From assembly GCA_943787605.1 (NCBI GenBank), contig CALSNB010000001.1:930001-994000 (forward strand): a stretch of 64,000 nt of DNA, given 5' to 3'. Each line of letters begins with the position of its first letter. The first letter of the stretch is position 1. Both the position numbers and the translations under genes were made by a program. Of this stretch, positions 42,889 through 52,357 are shown in pieces. The notes under the pieces were generated by a model, which saw nothing but the letters and a program-made list of their open reading frames with translations, had not been told where the DNA came from and did no database searches. This stretch comes from GCA-2697345 sp002697345 (GTDB lineage Bacteria; Pseudomonadota; Alphaproteobacteria; Rhodobacterales; Rhodobacteraceae).

Positions 42889-45027
42889 TTATTTTTGACT
42901 TTTATTGGTTTGAATTAAATTTAACACTGCTTGGGCGGCATCTGGAATATTTGTACCTGGCCCGAAAATTGCCTTAACTCCTTTTCTATAAAGGAAGTCA
43001 TGATCTTTTTGAGGAATAACGCCTCCACAAATTACAATTATTTCAGATGCATCATTTTCATGAAGAGCCTCTATTAACTTAGGAGCAAGTGTCTTGTGAC
43101 CTGCTGCCTGAGAGCTAATTCCAATAATATGAACATCATTATCTATAGCATCTTGAGCCGCTTCTGCTGGCGTTTGAAATAGAGGACCGACATCAACATC
43201 AAAACCAATATCTGCAAATGCCGTAGCAATAACTTTAGCTCCTCTATCATGTCCGTCTTGCCCCATTTTTACAACTAAAATTCTTGGTCGCCTACCTTCA
43301 ACTTCTACAAAGCTTTCAATAGATTTTTGTATGTTTAAAAAATTTTCATCAGTGGCATATGCAGCTCCATATACTCCAGATAACATTCGATTTTCAGCCT
43401 TATGTCGTCCAAAAGGAACTTCCATAGCCATACTGATTTCTCCCACGGTGGCTCTCACTCTGGCTGCTTTAATCGCAAAATCAAGTAAATTTCCGTTTCC
43501 TGACGAAGCCGCTTCCTCAAGATCATTTAAAGCCGCTTCGCATTTCTTTGGATCTCTCGATTTCTTAACTTTTTTGAGCCTTCTTATCTGTGAATCTCGC
43601 ACAGCAATATTATCTACATCAAGTATATCTACGATAGTCTCCTGATCTGGTTTAAACTTATTTACCCCAACAATAATTTCCTCGCCGCGATCAACTGCTG
43701 CCTGCCTTTTGGCCGCAGCCTCTTCAATTTTCAACTTTGGCATTCCTGAGGCTACTGCCTTCGTCATACCCCCTAATTCATCAATCTCCAAAATTAATTT
43801 CCATGCTTCTTCTGCCAGGTCTGATGTCAATTTTTCAATATAATAAGAGCCAGCGAGTGGATCTATAACAGTCGTAACTTTAGTTTCATTTTGAAGAATT
43901 AATTGGGTATTCCTTGCAACACGGCTTGAAAAACTCGTTGGTAACGCCATTGCCTCATCAAAACTATTAGTGTGGAGAGATTGAGTTCCTCCTAAAACTG
44001 CACTCATAGCTTCATAGGAAGTTCTAACAATGTTATTGTACGGGTCTTGTGCCTGCAGCGACACACCAGAGGTTTGACAGTGTGTTCTAAGCATTAATGA
44101 CTTTTCATTCTTTGGGTTAAATTCTTTCATAATCCTATGCCATAAAAGCCTTGCTGCTCTAAGCTTCGCGATTTCCATAAAAAAATTCATACCAATTGCA
44201 AAGAAAAAAGATAACCGACCCGCAAACGAGTCAACATCCATACCCCTTTTAATGGCAGCAGTTACGTACTCCTTTCCGTCTGCCAAAGTGAAAGCGAGTT
44301 CTTGGACTAGATTTGCTCCAGCTTCTTGCATGTGGTACCCTGAAATAGAAATTGAGTTAAACTTAGGCATTTGCTTTGAAGTATACTCAATTATGTCCGC
44401 CACAATTCTCATTGATGGTTCAGGAGGGTAAATATAGGTATTTCTTACCATAAACTCTTTTAATATATCATTTTGAATTGTTCCAGATAGGTCAGATTTA
44501 CTTACACCTTGTTCTTCTCCAGCAACTATAAAAGACGCTAATACTGGAATAACAGCCCCATTCATAGTCATGGAGACACTAACTTTATCCAGAGGGATAT
44601 TTTTAAATAATATTTTCATGTCTTCTACACTATCAATGGCGACACCAGCTTTACCCACATCCCCCTCGACACGTTCATGATCACTATCATACCCTCGATG
44701 AGTCGCTAAATCAAAAGCAACGGAAACACCTTGCTGCCCTGCCTTAAGCGCTTTTTTATAAAACTCGTTTGATTCCTCAGCAGTAGAGAATCCAGCATAT
44801 TGCCTGATGGTCCAGGGTCGACCCACATACATTGTTGTTCTTGTTCCACGAACGAATGGTTCTTCACCCGGAACTGATCCCAGATGAGGAAGGTCATCCG
44901 AATCCTCTTTAGTATAGAGTGGAAAAATTGGAATACCTTCAGGGCTAACCCACGTTAAGTCTTCAACATTGCTTTTAGAAGATTCAGCCTTTAAATTTAG
45001 TTCCCATTTTTTCTTTTCTGACATCAT
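42889..45027 (-). CDS. scpA: Methylmalonyl-CoA mutase, cobalamin-dependent
   Basis: A 712-residue single-chain mutase. The TIM-barrel half contains RPWTIRQYAGFSTAEESN and AFDLATHRGYDSDHERV, and the C-terminal cobalamin domain has DGHDRGAKVIATAFADIG, where DxHxxG provides the histidine ligand. It converts (R)-methylmalonyl-CoA to succinyl-CoA using adenosylcobalamin. With PccAB, encoded 0.6-7 kb away, it completes propionyl-CoA use. It is the first gene of the run perM, hda, ppk, ppx and so on, starting 21 bases before perM. Confidence 0.98.
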   Translation of the reverse strand: MMSEKKKWELNLKAESSKSNVEDLTWVSPEGIPIFPLYTKEDSDDLPHLGSVPGEEPFVRGTRTTMYVGRPWTIRQYAGFSTAEESNEFYKKALKAGQQGVSVAFDLATHRGYDSDHERVEGDVGKAGVAIDSVEDMKILFKNIPLDKVSVSMTMNGAVIPVLASFIVAGEEQGVSKSDLSGTIQNDILKEFMVRNTYIYPPEPSMRIVADIIEYTSKQMPKFNSISISGYHMQEAGANLVQELAFTLADGKEYVTAAIKRGMDVDSFAGRLSFFFAIGMNFFMEIAKLRAARLLWHRIMKEFNPKNEKSLMLRTHCQTSGVSLQAQDPYNNIVRTSYEAMSAVLGGTQSLHTNSFDEAMALPTSFSSRVARNTQLILQNETKVTTVIDPLAGSYYIEKLTSDLAEEAWKLILEIDELGGMTKAVASGMPKLKIEEAAAKRQAAVDRGEEIIVGVNKFKPDQETIVDILDVDNIAVRDSQIRRLKKVKKSRDPKKCEAALNDLEEAASSGNGNLLDFAIKAARVRATVGEISMAMEVPFGRHKAENRMLSGVYGAAYATDENFLNIQKSIESFVEVEGRRPRILVVKMGQDGHDRGAKVIATAFADIGFDVDVGPLFQTPAEAAQDAIDNDVHIIGISSQAAGHKTLAPKLIEALHENDASEIIVICGGVIPQKDHDFLYRKGVKAIFGPGTNIPDAAQAVLNLIQTNKSQK

Positions 45028-45145
45028 ATTTTTAGTCCTTAAAGGTTATCAAAAAGATTTTACACTACTCTTTAAGTTTTGTCCTCGTTATTAGGTACTT
45101 ATATTTAATAAAAAACTTCTGTAGACAGAAACCCGAGGAGATTCC

Positions 45146-45592
45146 ATGAAATACCTTTTATTAGTTTCTATATTATTATTCAACTTTGGCCAAGCCACCG
45201 CTGAGGATTCAAATGATTTATTAATTATAGATTTAAACTCCTCAAATGGCTCTTCTATTGGTTTAAATAATTTTTTATGGCAGAAGAGAGTTATTATTGT
45301 ATTCGCTGATAATCCAGAAGATCCAAACTTTGTTGGTCAAATAAAACTATTACGTACTAGGCCCACTCAACTGGTAGAAAGAGATGTAATCGTCTTCACC
45401 GATACAAACCCTATTCCAGCTAACTTGACTAGATCAAAGCTTCGACCAAAAGGCTTCTCTTTTATACTAATAGCCAAAGATGGAACAATTTCTCTACGTA
45501 AGTCCAGCCCCTGGAGTATCCGTGAGATTTCAAGGAGTATTGATAAAATGCCTCTTAGAAAACAGGAAATGAAATTACTTTATAAAAACTGA
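45146..45592 (+). CDS. DUF4174-domain exported protein
   Basis: A 148-residue protein with a signal peptide (MKYLLLVSILLFNFGQATA, cut likely after ATA) and a thioredoxin-like body. The body shows WQKRVIIVFADNPEDPNF, VIVFTDTNP and FSFILIAKDGTISLRKS, matching DUF4174. Such periplasmic proteins lack a CxxC site, and their function is unknown. GAGGAGA stands 6 bases before ATG 45146. It is divergent from scpA and convergent with pccA; this neighbourhood recurs in related genomes as far as I recall. Confidence 0.9.
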   Translation: MKYLLLVSILLFNFGQATAEDSNDLLIIDLNSSNGSSIGLNNFLWQKRVIIVFADNPEDPNFVGQIKLLRTRPTQLVERDVIVFTDTNPIPANLTRSKLRPKGFSFILIAKDGTISLRKSSPWSIREISRSIDKMPLRKQEMKLLYKN

Positions 45593-45617
45593 TTAAAGAA
45601 CCATCAAATTTTTACTA

Positions 45618-47618
45618 TTATTCAAACTCCATAATCAACTGATCTACTGAAATACTTTGGTTAACTCGGGCTAATATGGTCTTAACCACCCCTTTTTTCT
45701 CGGCTTTTAGCATATTTTCCATCTTCATCGCCTCGACAGTACATAAAGTTTGGCCTTGCTCAAACTCGTCACCCTCAGAAACATCAATTGATGTAACTAA
45801 ACCTGGCATTGGGCATAGTAAGCTTTTTGATGTATCCGCCTCTTTTTTTTCTAACATCAATAAAGACATCTGCACTTGTTTAGATGTCTTTACTTGTACC
45901 TTTAAGTCTGCCCCTCTAAATCTAACTCGGTATCCGTCAATTATATTATTTACCTTTAAAGAATATTGTTCTCCGTTAATTATAAACTTCACCAGAACGT
46001 CTCCCGGTGACCATTTAAAATTTACTTTTTGTGTTTCTAAGTCAGTATAATGAACCAACACTTCATTTTCACTCTTAACAACTTTTACTTGGCTTTGGAC
46101 ACCTTGAACAGACACATGCCAATCTTCTCCAACAACCTCTACTCTGTCATTAACTCTACCAGAAATATTAGATTTTCTAATCTCCTTAAAAATATGTATT
46201 GAAGCTATTGCGGAAGATAATGACCGAAGGTCTTTTTTTTCCAACTCCACTCCAACAAAACCTTCTTGGTACTCTTCCTCAATAAAAGCAGTAGTAATAT
46301 CACCGCTAAAAAACCTAGGGTGGCCCATAACCGCTGAAAGAAAGGGCAAGTTATGACCAACTCCCTCGATCTCAAAATTATCTAAAGAATCTTGCATAAG
46401 TTTTATAGCTTCGGGCCTACTTTTCGCCCACGTACAAAGCTTAGCAATCATTGGGTCATAAAAAATTGAAATTTCACCGCCTTCTGTTACCCCGGTATCA
46501 TTTCTCACAACAAGTTCAGGAAGTGTTAATTCATTTGGAGGTCGGTAACGGGTGAGACGTCCTATTGATGGTAAAAAATTTCTATAAGGATCTTCTGCAT
46601 ATAATCTGCTTTCAATAGCCCAACCACTCAACCTTATATCATCTTGTGTGAATGAAATCTGCTTTCCTTGAGCTATTTTAATCATTTCTTCTACAAGGTC
46701 TATTCCAGTAATAAGTTCAGTAACGGGGTGCTCCACCTGTAACCTGGTATTCATTTCTAAAAAATAAAAGTTCTTATCTTTATCAACTATAAACTCAACT
46801 GTTCCAGCACTTGTGTAACTCACAGCTTTAGCTAGCTTACAAGCTTGCTCTCCCATTTTTGTTCGAGTTTTTTTGTCTATAAAAGTAGATGGAGCCTCCT
46901 CTATTACTTTTTGATTTCGCCTTTGGATGGAGCATTCTCTCTCACCTAAGTGTACAAGATTATTATGTGAATCACCCAAAATTTGGATCTCTATATGCCG
47001 CGGCTCTACGATATATTTTTCAATAAAGAGGCGATCATCTCCAAAGGAATTTGCAGCTTCATTTTTTGAAGCATAAAAACCTTCTTTCACCTCATTATCA
47101 TTCCAGGCAACTCTCATGCCTTTCCCACCACCACCGGCGCTCGCTTTTATCATAACCGGATATCCAATTTCCATAGATATTTCTACGGCCTTCTCAACCG
47201 TTTTTATTAAACCCATATGACCAGGGACTATACTTACACCAGCTTTTTTTGCTAATTCTTTAGAAGTAATTTTATCACCCATGGATTTAATAGCTTCTAC
47301 AGGGGGACCTATGAATATTATTCCCACTTTCTCTAAGGCAATAGGGAATTTTGGATTTTCTGATAAGAAGCCATATCCAGGGTGAATAGCCTCAGCACCA
47401 GTTTCTTGTGCAGCCCAAATAATTTTTTCTATAGAAAGATAGGACTCGCTAACTAAAGCTGGACCAATATTTATTGCTTCATCCGCCATCTCAACATGTA
47501 ATGAATTTAAATCAGCGTCTGAATAAACTGCAACAGTCTTTATACCTAGTTTCTTTGCTGTTTTAATTATTCTACAAGCTATCTCACCTCTATTAGCAAT
47601 TAATATTTTTTTGAACAT
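45618..47618 (-). CDS. pccA: Propionyl-CoA carboxylase alpha subunit (biotin carboxylase + biotin carrier)
   Basis: A 666-residue protein. The biotin-carboxylase half begins MFKKILIANRGEIACRI and contains GGGGKGMRVAWN and FLEMNTRLQVEHPVTE. A BT-like middle domain follows, then a biotinyl domain ending with VEAMKMENML, where Lys632 carries biotin. It carboxylates biotin with ATP and bicarbonate, and PccB transfers the carboxyl to propionyl-CoA. The middle domain (residues 500-590) fits propionyl- rather than acetyl- or methylcrotonyl-CoA type. It is the last gene of the minus-strand unit pccB, lipoprotein, unknown, pccA. Confidence 0.97.
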   Translation of the reverse strand: MFKKILIANRGEIACRIIKTAKKLGIKTVAVYSDADLNSLHVEMADEAINIGPALVSESYLSIEKIIWAAQETGAEAIHPGYGFLSENPKFPIALEKVGIIFIGPPVEAIKSMGDKITSKELAKKAGVSIVPGHMGLIKTVEKAVEISMEIGYPVMIKASAGGGGKGMRVAWNDNEVKEGFYASKNEAANSFGDDRLFIEKYIVEPRHIEIQILGDSHNNLVHLGERECSIQRRNQKVIEEAPSTFIDKKTRTKMGEQACKLAKAVSYTSAGTVEFIVDKDKNFYFLEMNTRLQVEHPVTELITGIDLVEEMIKIAQGKQISFTQDDIRLSGWAIESRLYAEDPYRNFLPSIGRLTRYRPPNELTLPELVVRNDTGVTEGGEISIFYDPMIAKLCTWAKSRPEAIKLMQDSLDNFEIEGVGHNLPFLSAVMGHPRFFSGDITTAFIEEEYQEGFVGVELEKKDLRSLSSAIASIHIFKEIRKSNISGRVNDRVEVVGEDWHVSVQGVQSQVKVVKSENEVLVHYTDLETQKVNFKWSPGDVLVKFIINGEQYSLKVNNIIDGYRVRFRGADLKVQVKTSKQVQMSLLMLEKKEADTSKSLLCPMPGLVTSIDVSEGDEFEQGQTLCTVEAMKMENMLKAEKKGVVKTILARVNQSISVDQLIMEFE

Positions 47619-47670
47619 TTTAATAACCTTAATATTCTATTGGCTTACCTTATCGAAAGGTTGTGTATCT

Positions 47671-48024
47671 TTAATCATTTTCCTTAAGAAGGTCTGGAAA
47701 GGAATGTTCTGCTACAACCTTACTTACTTTTAAAAGTGCAGAATAACTCTCCGGATCAAAAGGATCGGTTGCAGCAACTATCTCTCTTTCAAACAACCAT
47801 GAGAGCCTACCCGCATCTAAATTGCCTCTTTCAAAAGTTGACTCACCAAAATATTGCCAAATAGCATCAAGGAACCCGGCGTCCGCTTTTTTATCAGCAG
47901 GTTTCCTATCAAGGTAACGCTCTCGTCGTAAAATTTTACTCGCACCCAACTTATTTTCACGACGCACCGTGAACTGAAAATCTGTGCCAACGAGTCTGGA
48001 TGGAAACCCCTTATGTTTTATCAA
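47671..48024 (-). CDS. Unknown 117-residue protein between pccB and pccA
   Basis: A 117-residue protein starting at TTG 48024, with GGAG 7 bases upstream. Its aromatic, charged sequence (FLDAIWQYFGESTFERGN, LSWLFEREIVAATDPFDPES) does not resemble an annotated domain I can name. Lack of signal or membrane segments makes it cytoplasmic. It sits between the two subunits of propionyl-CoA carboxylase, 52 bases before pccA. From memory, a similar unknown gene occupies the same place in several Rhodobacterales, so a part in the pathway or in carboxylase assembly is plausible but unproven. Confidence 0.75.
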   Translation of the reverse strand: MIKHKGFPSRLVGTDFQFTVRRENKLGASKILRRERYLDRKPADKKADAGFLDAIWQYFGESTFERGNLDAGRLSWLFEREIVAATDPFDPESYSALLKVSKVVAEHSFPDLLKEND

Positions 48025-48060
48025 TGCCTTACTCCGGGGTAAAAAAGACAGGGGAGTTGT

Positions 48061-48088
48061 GAAGAATGGACTTCAAAACCCATTCTTC
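48061..48088 (-). repeat. Perfect 9-bp stem-loop after the small lipoprotein gene
   Basis: GAAGAATGG at 48061-48069 and its complement CCATTCTTC at 48080-48088 flank a 10-base loop, just downstream of the lipoprotein stop on the minus strand. A TTTTTT run follows only about 16 bases later on the transcribed strand, so termination would be partial at best. It may set the ratio of upstream (pccB, lipoprotein) to downstream (unknown, pccA) transcripts. Confidence 0.5.
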
Positions 48089-48095
48089 AATAAGA

Positions 48096-48212
48096 TTAGT
48101 ACTTACTAAGTACTGGCTCTGATTTAACATCTTCAACTGCCTGAGTTGTAGAACACGCCCCAAGAAAGGCTACAAATCCTAATGCCAATACTATTTTTAT
48201 GCTTCTAGACAT
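48096..48212 (-). CDS. Small lipoprotein, 38 residues
   Basis: A short frame from ATG 48212 to TAA 48096, with GGAGA 6 bases upstream. It reads as a classic lipoprotein precursor: basic start (MSRSIK), hydrophobic core (IVLALGFVAFLGAC) ending in the lipobox LGAC, then a tail of only 19 residues (TTQAVEDVKSEPVLSKY) after the lipidated cysteine. Entericidin-like or a Rhodobacterales-specific small lipoprotein are possible. It lies within the pccB-pccA unit. Confidence 0.8.
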   Translation of the reverse strand: MSRSIKIVLALGFVAFLGACSTTQAVEDVKSEPVLSKY

Positions 48213-48447
48213 TTTAGTCTCCTATATAACTGCTCAAAGTTCAAAGCTGAATATTTATCAACTTATTCTTTTAATACTTTGTTGATAATCAAATTGCAAT
48301 ATAAGAACATACTACATTCTTAAATACTAATTTTATACTAAAAATAGAGTTATTTAGAGCCAATTTTATTCATCTTATCACAGAAGACGATATACAATAT
48401 TATATAAAACATAAAATATTTTTTTATATCAAAAACTAAGTAAGTAC

Positions 48448-49980
48448 TTAAAGAGGGATATTATCATGCTTTTTCCAAGGGTTTTTTAAATCCTTTCCTC
48501 GAAGAGAAGTGAAAGCCCTCGCTATACGACGACGAGAGTTCCTAGGGACAATTATATCATCAATGAAACCACGTTCTGCTGCGATGAAGGGATTAGCGAA
48601 TTTCTCTTCATATTCAGCAATCTGTTTTAAAGTTTTTTCTGGGTCATTTTGATCTGATTTATATAAGATTTCAACCGCACCCTTGGAGCCCATTACAGCT
48701 ATTTCTGCAGTAGGCCAAGCGTAATTAAAATCCCCTCGTAAATGCTTTGAAGCCATAACATCATAAGCCCCACCATACGCCTTCCTTGTAATTAAAGTTA
48801 CTTTAGGTACCGTTGCCTCACCGTAAGCAAATAACAACTTAGCACCATGTTTAATAACTCCATTATGCTCCTGCCCTGTGCCGGGTAAAAAGCCTGGAAC
48901 ATCCACTAGTGTTAGTATCGGAATCTCAAAGGCATCACAAAAGCGTACAAACCGAGCAGCTTTTTTTGATGAATCAATATCTAAACAACCCGCTAAGACC
49001 AAAGGTTGATTAGCTACAACTCCGATAGTTCGGCCCTCCAAACGTATAAAACCTATCAAAATGTTTTTTGCAAAATTTTCTTGAATCTCAAAAAAATCAC
49101 CATCATCGCTCAGTTTAAGAATTAACTCTTTCATATCATAAGGTGTATTCGGGTTGTCTGGGATTAACGTATCCAAACTAATCTCAACCCTATTTATGTC
49201 ATCATGGAATGGAAAAATGGGAGACTTAGATCTGTTATTTGCTGGTAGGAAGTTCATAAATCTTCTAGTTTCAGCTATTGTCACCATATCATTTTCATAC
49301 GCACAGTCAGCAACAGAAGATTTTGTTGTATGTGTTGTTGCACCACCTAATTCTTCCGCTGATACTATCTCATTTGTAACAGTTTTTACTACTTCAGGAC
49401 CAGTAACAAACATATAGCTTGTATCCTTAACCATAAAAATAAAATCTGTCATTGCTGGTGAGTAAACTGCACCACCAGCACATGGCCCCATAATAAGAGA
49501 TATTTGTGGGACGACTCCACTAGCCAAAACATTTCGTTGAAAGACTTCTGCATAACCAGCCAATGAGGCTACACCTTCTTGAATTCGCGCACCACCAGAG
49601 TCATTTATTCCTATGATAGGGGCCTTGTTTCGAATTGCCATATCCATTATTTTACATATTTTTTTTGCATGCGTCTCAGATAGAGAACCTCCAAAAACAG
49701 TGAAGTCCTGAGAAAATACATATATTTGTCTGCCATGAATAGTACCCCAACCAGTAACTACTCCATCGCCAGATGGTCTATCATTCTGCATCCCAAATTC
49801 TGTAGATCTGTGTTTAACAAACATGTCAAACTCTTCAAAACTATCATCATCAAGTAAAAGGTCGATCCGCTCTCGGGCTGTCAATTTCCCTTTTGCATGC
49901 TGTGCTGCTATCCGTTTTTCACCACCGCCTCTTCTGGCAAGTTCTCGTCGTTCCTCTAAATTGCGTTTTATATCTTCCAA
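48448..49980 (-). CDS. pccB: Propionyl-CoA carboxylase beta subunit
   Basis: A carboxyltransferase of about 510 residues. It contains KGKLTARERIDLLLDDDSFEE near the N terminus (given as KLTARERIDLLLDD), GVASLAGYAEVF, MGPCAGGAVYSPAMTDF and the C-terminal GAVEILYKS and VDVPGFLPGTGQE stretches. It moves CO2 from biotin on PccA to propionyl-CoA. The frame is open up to ATG 50019, but I prefer TTG 49980: GGAGG lies 10 bases upstream and the protein then starts EDIKRNLEERRELARRGGG like its relatives. The 235-base gap to the lipoprotein gene is AT-rich and holds no frame. Confidence 0.96.
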   Translation of the reverse strand: MEDIKRNLEERRELARRGGGEKRIAAQHAKGKLTARERIDLLLDDDSFEEFDMFVKHRSTEFGMQNDRPSGDGVVTGWGTIHGRQIYVFSQDFTVFGGSLSETHAKKICKIMDMAIRNKAPIIGINDSGGARIQEGVASLAGYAEVFQRNVLASGVVPQISLIMGPCAGGAVYSPAMTDFIFMVKDTSYMFVTGPEVVKTVTNEIVSAEELGGATTHTTKSSVADCAYENDMVTIAETRRFMNFLPANNRSKSPIFPFHDDINRVEISLDTLIPDNPNTPYDMKELILKLSDDGDFFEIQENFAKNILIGFIRLEGRTIGVVANQPLVLAGCLDIDSSKKAARFVRFCDAFEIPILTLVDVPGFLPGTGQEHNGVIKHGAKLLFAYGEATVPKVTLITRKAYGGAYDVMASKHLRGDFNYAWPTAEIAVMGSKGAVEILYKSDQNDPEKTLKQIAEYEEKFANPFIAAERGFIDDIIVPRNSRRRIARAFTSLRGKDLKNPWKKHDNIPL

Positions 49981-50156
49981 TATTTTCAAGCCTCCAATCC
50001 ATGTGACTTTACTATACATTGTTAAAGAAAGTAAAAAAGATCCTAATTAGATATTACTGATCTATTTTATTATTTGTTATTAAAAATAAAATAGAAATTA
50101 CCATTATTATACAAAACTATATTGCAAAATCTCATCAAACAGTACTATGTCAATGG

Positions 50157-51374
50157 ATGAATAATTCCTTAAAACCTATGTTTTTAAATAATAGAACTCC
50201 ACCACATATATCCACACTCATCCTATTATCAGGAATTGGTGCTCTTAGTATGAATATGTTTCTACCGTCATTACCTCAAATGACGATAGATCTAGAGACA
50301 GAATATAGTGTTATGCAGTTATCAGTGTCACTGTACCTTGGCTTTACAGCTATTACACAATTTTTTATTGGACCGATTTCAGACAAATATGGACGACGAG
50401 CCTGTACATTAGTGGGCGTTGCAATATTTGTACTGGCATCTGTGGGATGTTATTTTTCTCAAAACATTGAGACTTTTTTGATATTTAGGATGATACAAGC
50501 AATCGTTGCAATCGGTATGGTTCTAAGTAGAGCAATTATTAGAGACACGGTAGCACAAGACAAATCTGCTTCAATGATTGGTTATGTAACCATGGGTATG
50601 GCACTAGTACCAATGTTTGCTCCAGCACTTGGTGGTATTATTGATACATATCTCGGGTGGCGTGCAAATTTTGGATTTATGGCAGTATTTGGTTTGTTTT
50701 TCTGGATTCTTCTTTGGTTCGACCAAGGTGAGACAAATTCATCTAAAGGACAAAGTTTTCTAACTCAGGTAAAACAATACCCAGAACTGTTCTCAGCAAG
50801 AAGATTTTGGGGTTATGCTTTAGCAGCAGCCTTTGCATCAGGAACTTTTTTTGCGTTTCTTGGAGGAGCTCCATATGTCGCAACCGTTATCTATAAACTG
50901 CCTCCAACTATGACTGGCTTACTGTTTGGCATACCTGCAGTAGGTTACTTACTGGGAAACCTTATTACCGGACTTTATTCAACAAAGTTTGGAATTAATA
51001 AACTTATTATGATTGGTACCGTTGTACTTTTTACAGGAATGCTTCTTTCTTTAGTAATTACTTCTAGTATTTTGGATGGCCCAATCGTGTTCTTTAGTTT
51101 CTGTATGTTTGTGGGATTTGGGAATGGACTGGTACTACCCAATGCTCAGGCTGGAATGCTATCAGTTAGGCCTAAATTAGCAGGAACTGCTAGTGGAATC
51201 GGTGGCGCTATAATGATTGGTGGCGGAGCCGCTCTTGCAGGCCTTGCAGGGACACTTTTAGAGCGTGGAAGCAGTAGTCAACCTCTGCAAATAATTATGT
51301 TGATTAGTTCTATTTTTAGCCTGCTTTCAATTTATTACGTAGTTAAGAGAGAAAAGATAATTCAGAAAAGCTAA
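50157..51374 (+). CDS. Bcr/CflA-family MFS multidrug transporter
   Basis: A 405-residue protein with 12 hydrophobic segments. The loop after TM2 reads GPISDKYGRRACTLVG, and TM1 contains GALSMNMFLPSLPQM, the pattern of DHA1 Bcr/CflA antiporters. These export drugs, bicyclomycin or dipeptides in exchange for protons. Start ATG 50157 or Met7 are both possible. It faces the EamA gene at its 3' end. Confidence 0.92.
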   Translation: MNNSLKPMFLNNRTPPHISTLILLSGIGALSMNMFLPSLPQMTIDLETEYSVMQLSVSLYLGFTAITQFFIGPISDKYGRRACTLVGVAIFVLASVGCYFSQNIETFLIFRMIQAIVAIGMVLSRAIIRDTVAQDKSASMIGYVTMGMALVPMFAPALGGIIDTYLGWRANFGFMAVFGLFFWILLWFDQGETNSSKGQSFLTQVKQYPELFSARRFWGYALAAAFASGTFFAFLGGAPYVATVIYKLPPTMTGLLFGIPAVGYLLGNLITGLYSTKFGINKLIMIGTVVLFTGMLLSLVITSSILDGPIVFFSFCMFVGFGNGLVLPNAQAGMLSVRPKLAGTASGIGGAIMIGGGAALAGLAGTLLERGSSSQPLQIIMLISSIFSLLSIYYVVKREKIIQKS

Positions 51375-51427
51375 TAAGCAATTATTAAGATAATGCTTAG
51401 AGTTATAAAGGCCAGAATATTTCTTGT

Positions 51428-52345
51428 CTAAAGTTTTGTTTCAGGAGAGGCCGGTGTGATTGTTTTCTTTCTGACACGCTCTTCTCTCCACATAATAAAG
51501 CTTATTGATAGTATGATAATTGTTGCACCAATAACAACCCATTTATCAAAGCTCTCATTAAAAATTAAAACACCTAACAAAATAGACCAAACCAATTGAA
51601 GGAAAGTAATAGGCTGAGTTACACTAATTGGGGCAGCTCGTAATGCTAAAGTCATGGTGTAATGTCCTGCAGTTGCAAATATTGCTAAAATAAATGTCCA
51701 CCCAAGCTGAGTTAACGTTGGTGGCACCCAAACCCAAAAAGCCCATGGAGCCAGTCCTATCGTTACAAAAATAGACAGCATACCAACCACAACAAGGGGT
51801 TCTACTTTATCGGCCATAACCTTTACAATTAAATATGAGGTAGCAAAAAGGCCCCCATTAATGATCATAGCCATATGCCCTAGAGAAATTTCTCTGAACC
51901 CTGGCCTTAGAACTACCAAGACGCCTATGATAGCAAAAACTACAGCAATAATGCGTAGTGCTGCTAATCTTTCTCCTAAAAATAATGCGGCACCAATAGT
52001 AACATAAACTGGGGTAAGGTAACTCATAGCTGTTACCTCAGCCATCGGAAGCATAGTCATGGCATAAAACCACAATATAACGCCCAAGCTATGAACTACG
52101 CCCCTCCATGCAAAAAATGAAAGCTCTACTTTTGTTAAATGTGCCCTCTTTATTATAGCAATCAAAGGGATAACAAAAACTAATCCCAAAACGTATCTTA
52201 AAAATGCCGCCTGTGCTGCAGGTAGTTCCGAGCCAAGATGCTTTACTATTCCAGTAACTCCAACAAAAAGTAGACCTGTTATGAACATCCAAAATATTGC
52301 TACTAAAGATTTATTTTTCTTTTCATCAACCACTTGTAAGACCAA
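51428..52345 (-). CDS. DMT-superfamily (EamA) transporter
   Basis: A 305-residue membrane protein with about ten hydrophobic helices in two EamA repeats. Landmarks are AAFLRYVLGLVFVIPL, then YLTPVYVTIGAALFLGERL and, in the second half, FLQLVWSILLGVLIFNES. The family exports amino acids or metabolites; the substrate is unknown. It starts 12 bases after the ArgO/LysE-like gene, so the two exporters form a unit. Confidence 0.92.
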   Translation of the reverse strand: MVLQVVDEKKNKSLVAIFWMFITGLLFVGVTGIVKHLGSELPAAQAAFLRYVLGLVFVIPLIAIIKRAHLTKVELSFFAWRGVVHSLGVILWFYAMTMLPMAEVTAMSYLTPVYVTIGAALFLGERLAALRIIAVVFAIIGVLVVLRPGFREISLGHMAMIINGGLFATSYLIVKVMADKVEPLVVVGMLSIFVTIGLAPWAFWVWVPPTLTQLGWTFILAIFATAGHYTMTLALRAAPISVTQPITFLQLVWSILLGVLIFNESFDKWVVIGATIIILSISFIMWREERVRKKTITPASPETKL

Positions 52346-52357
52346 TCATTTAACTAA

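Noticed and set aside
43331..43645. 104-residue plus-strand frame in scpA
   Set aside because: Antisense shadow of a highly conserved enzyme, with low-complexity serine-rich translation.
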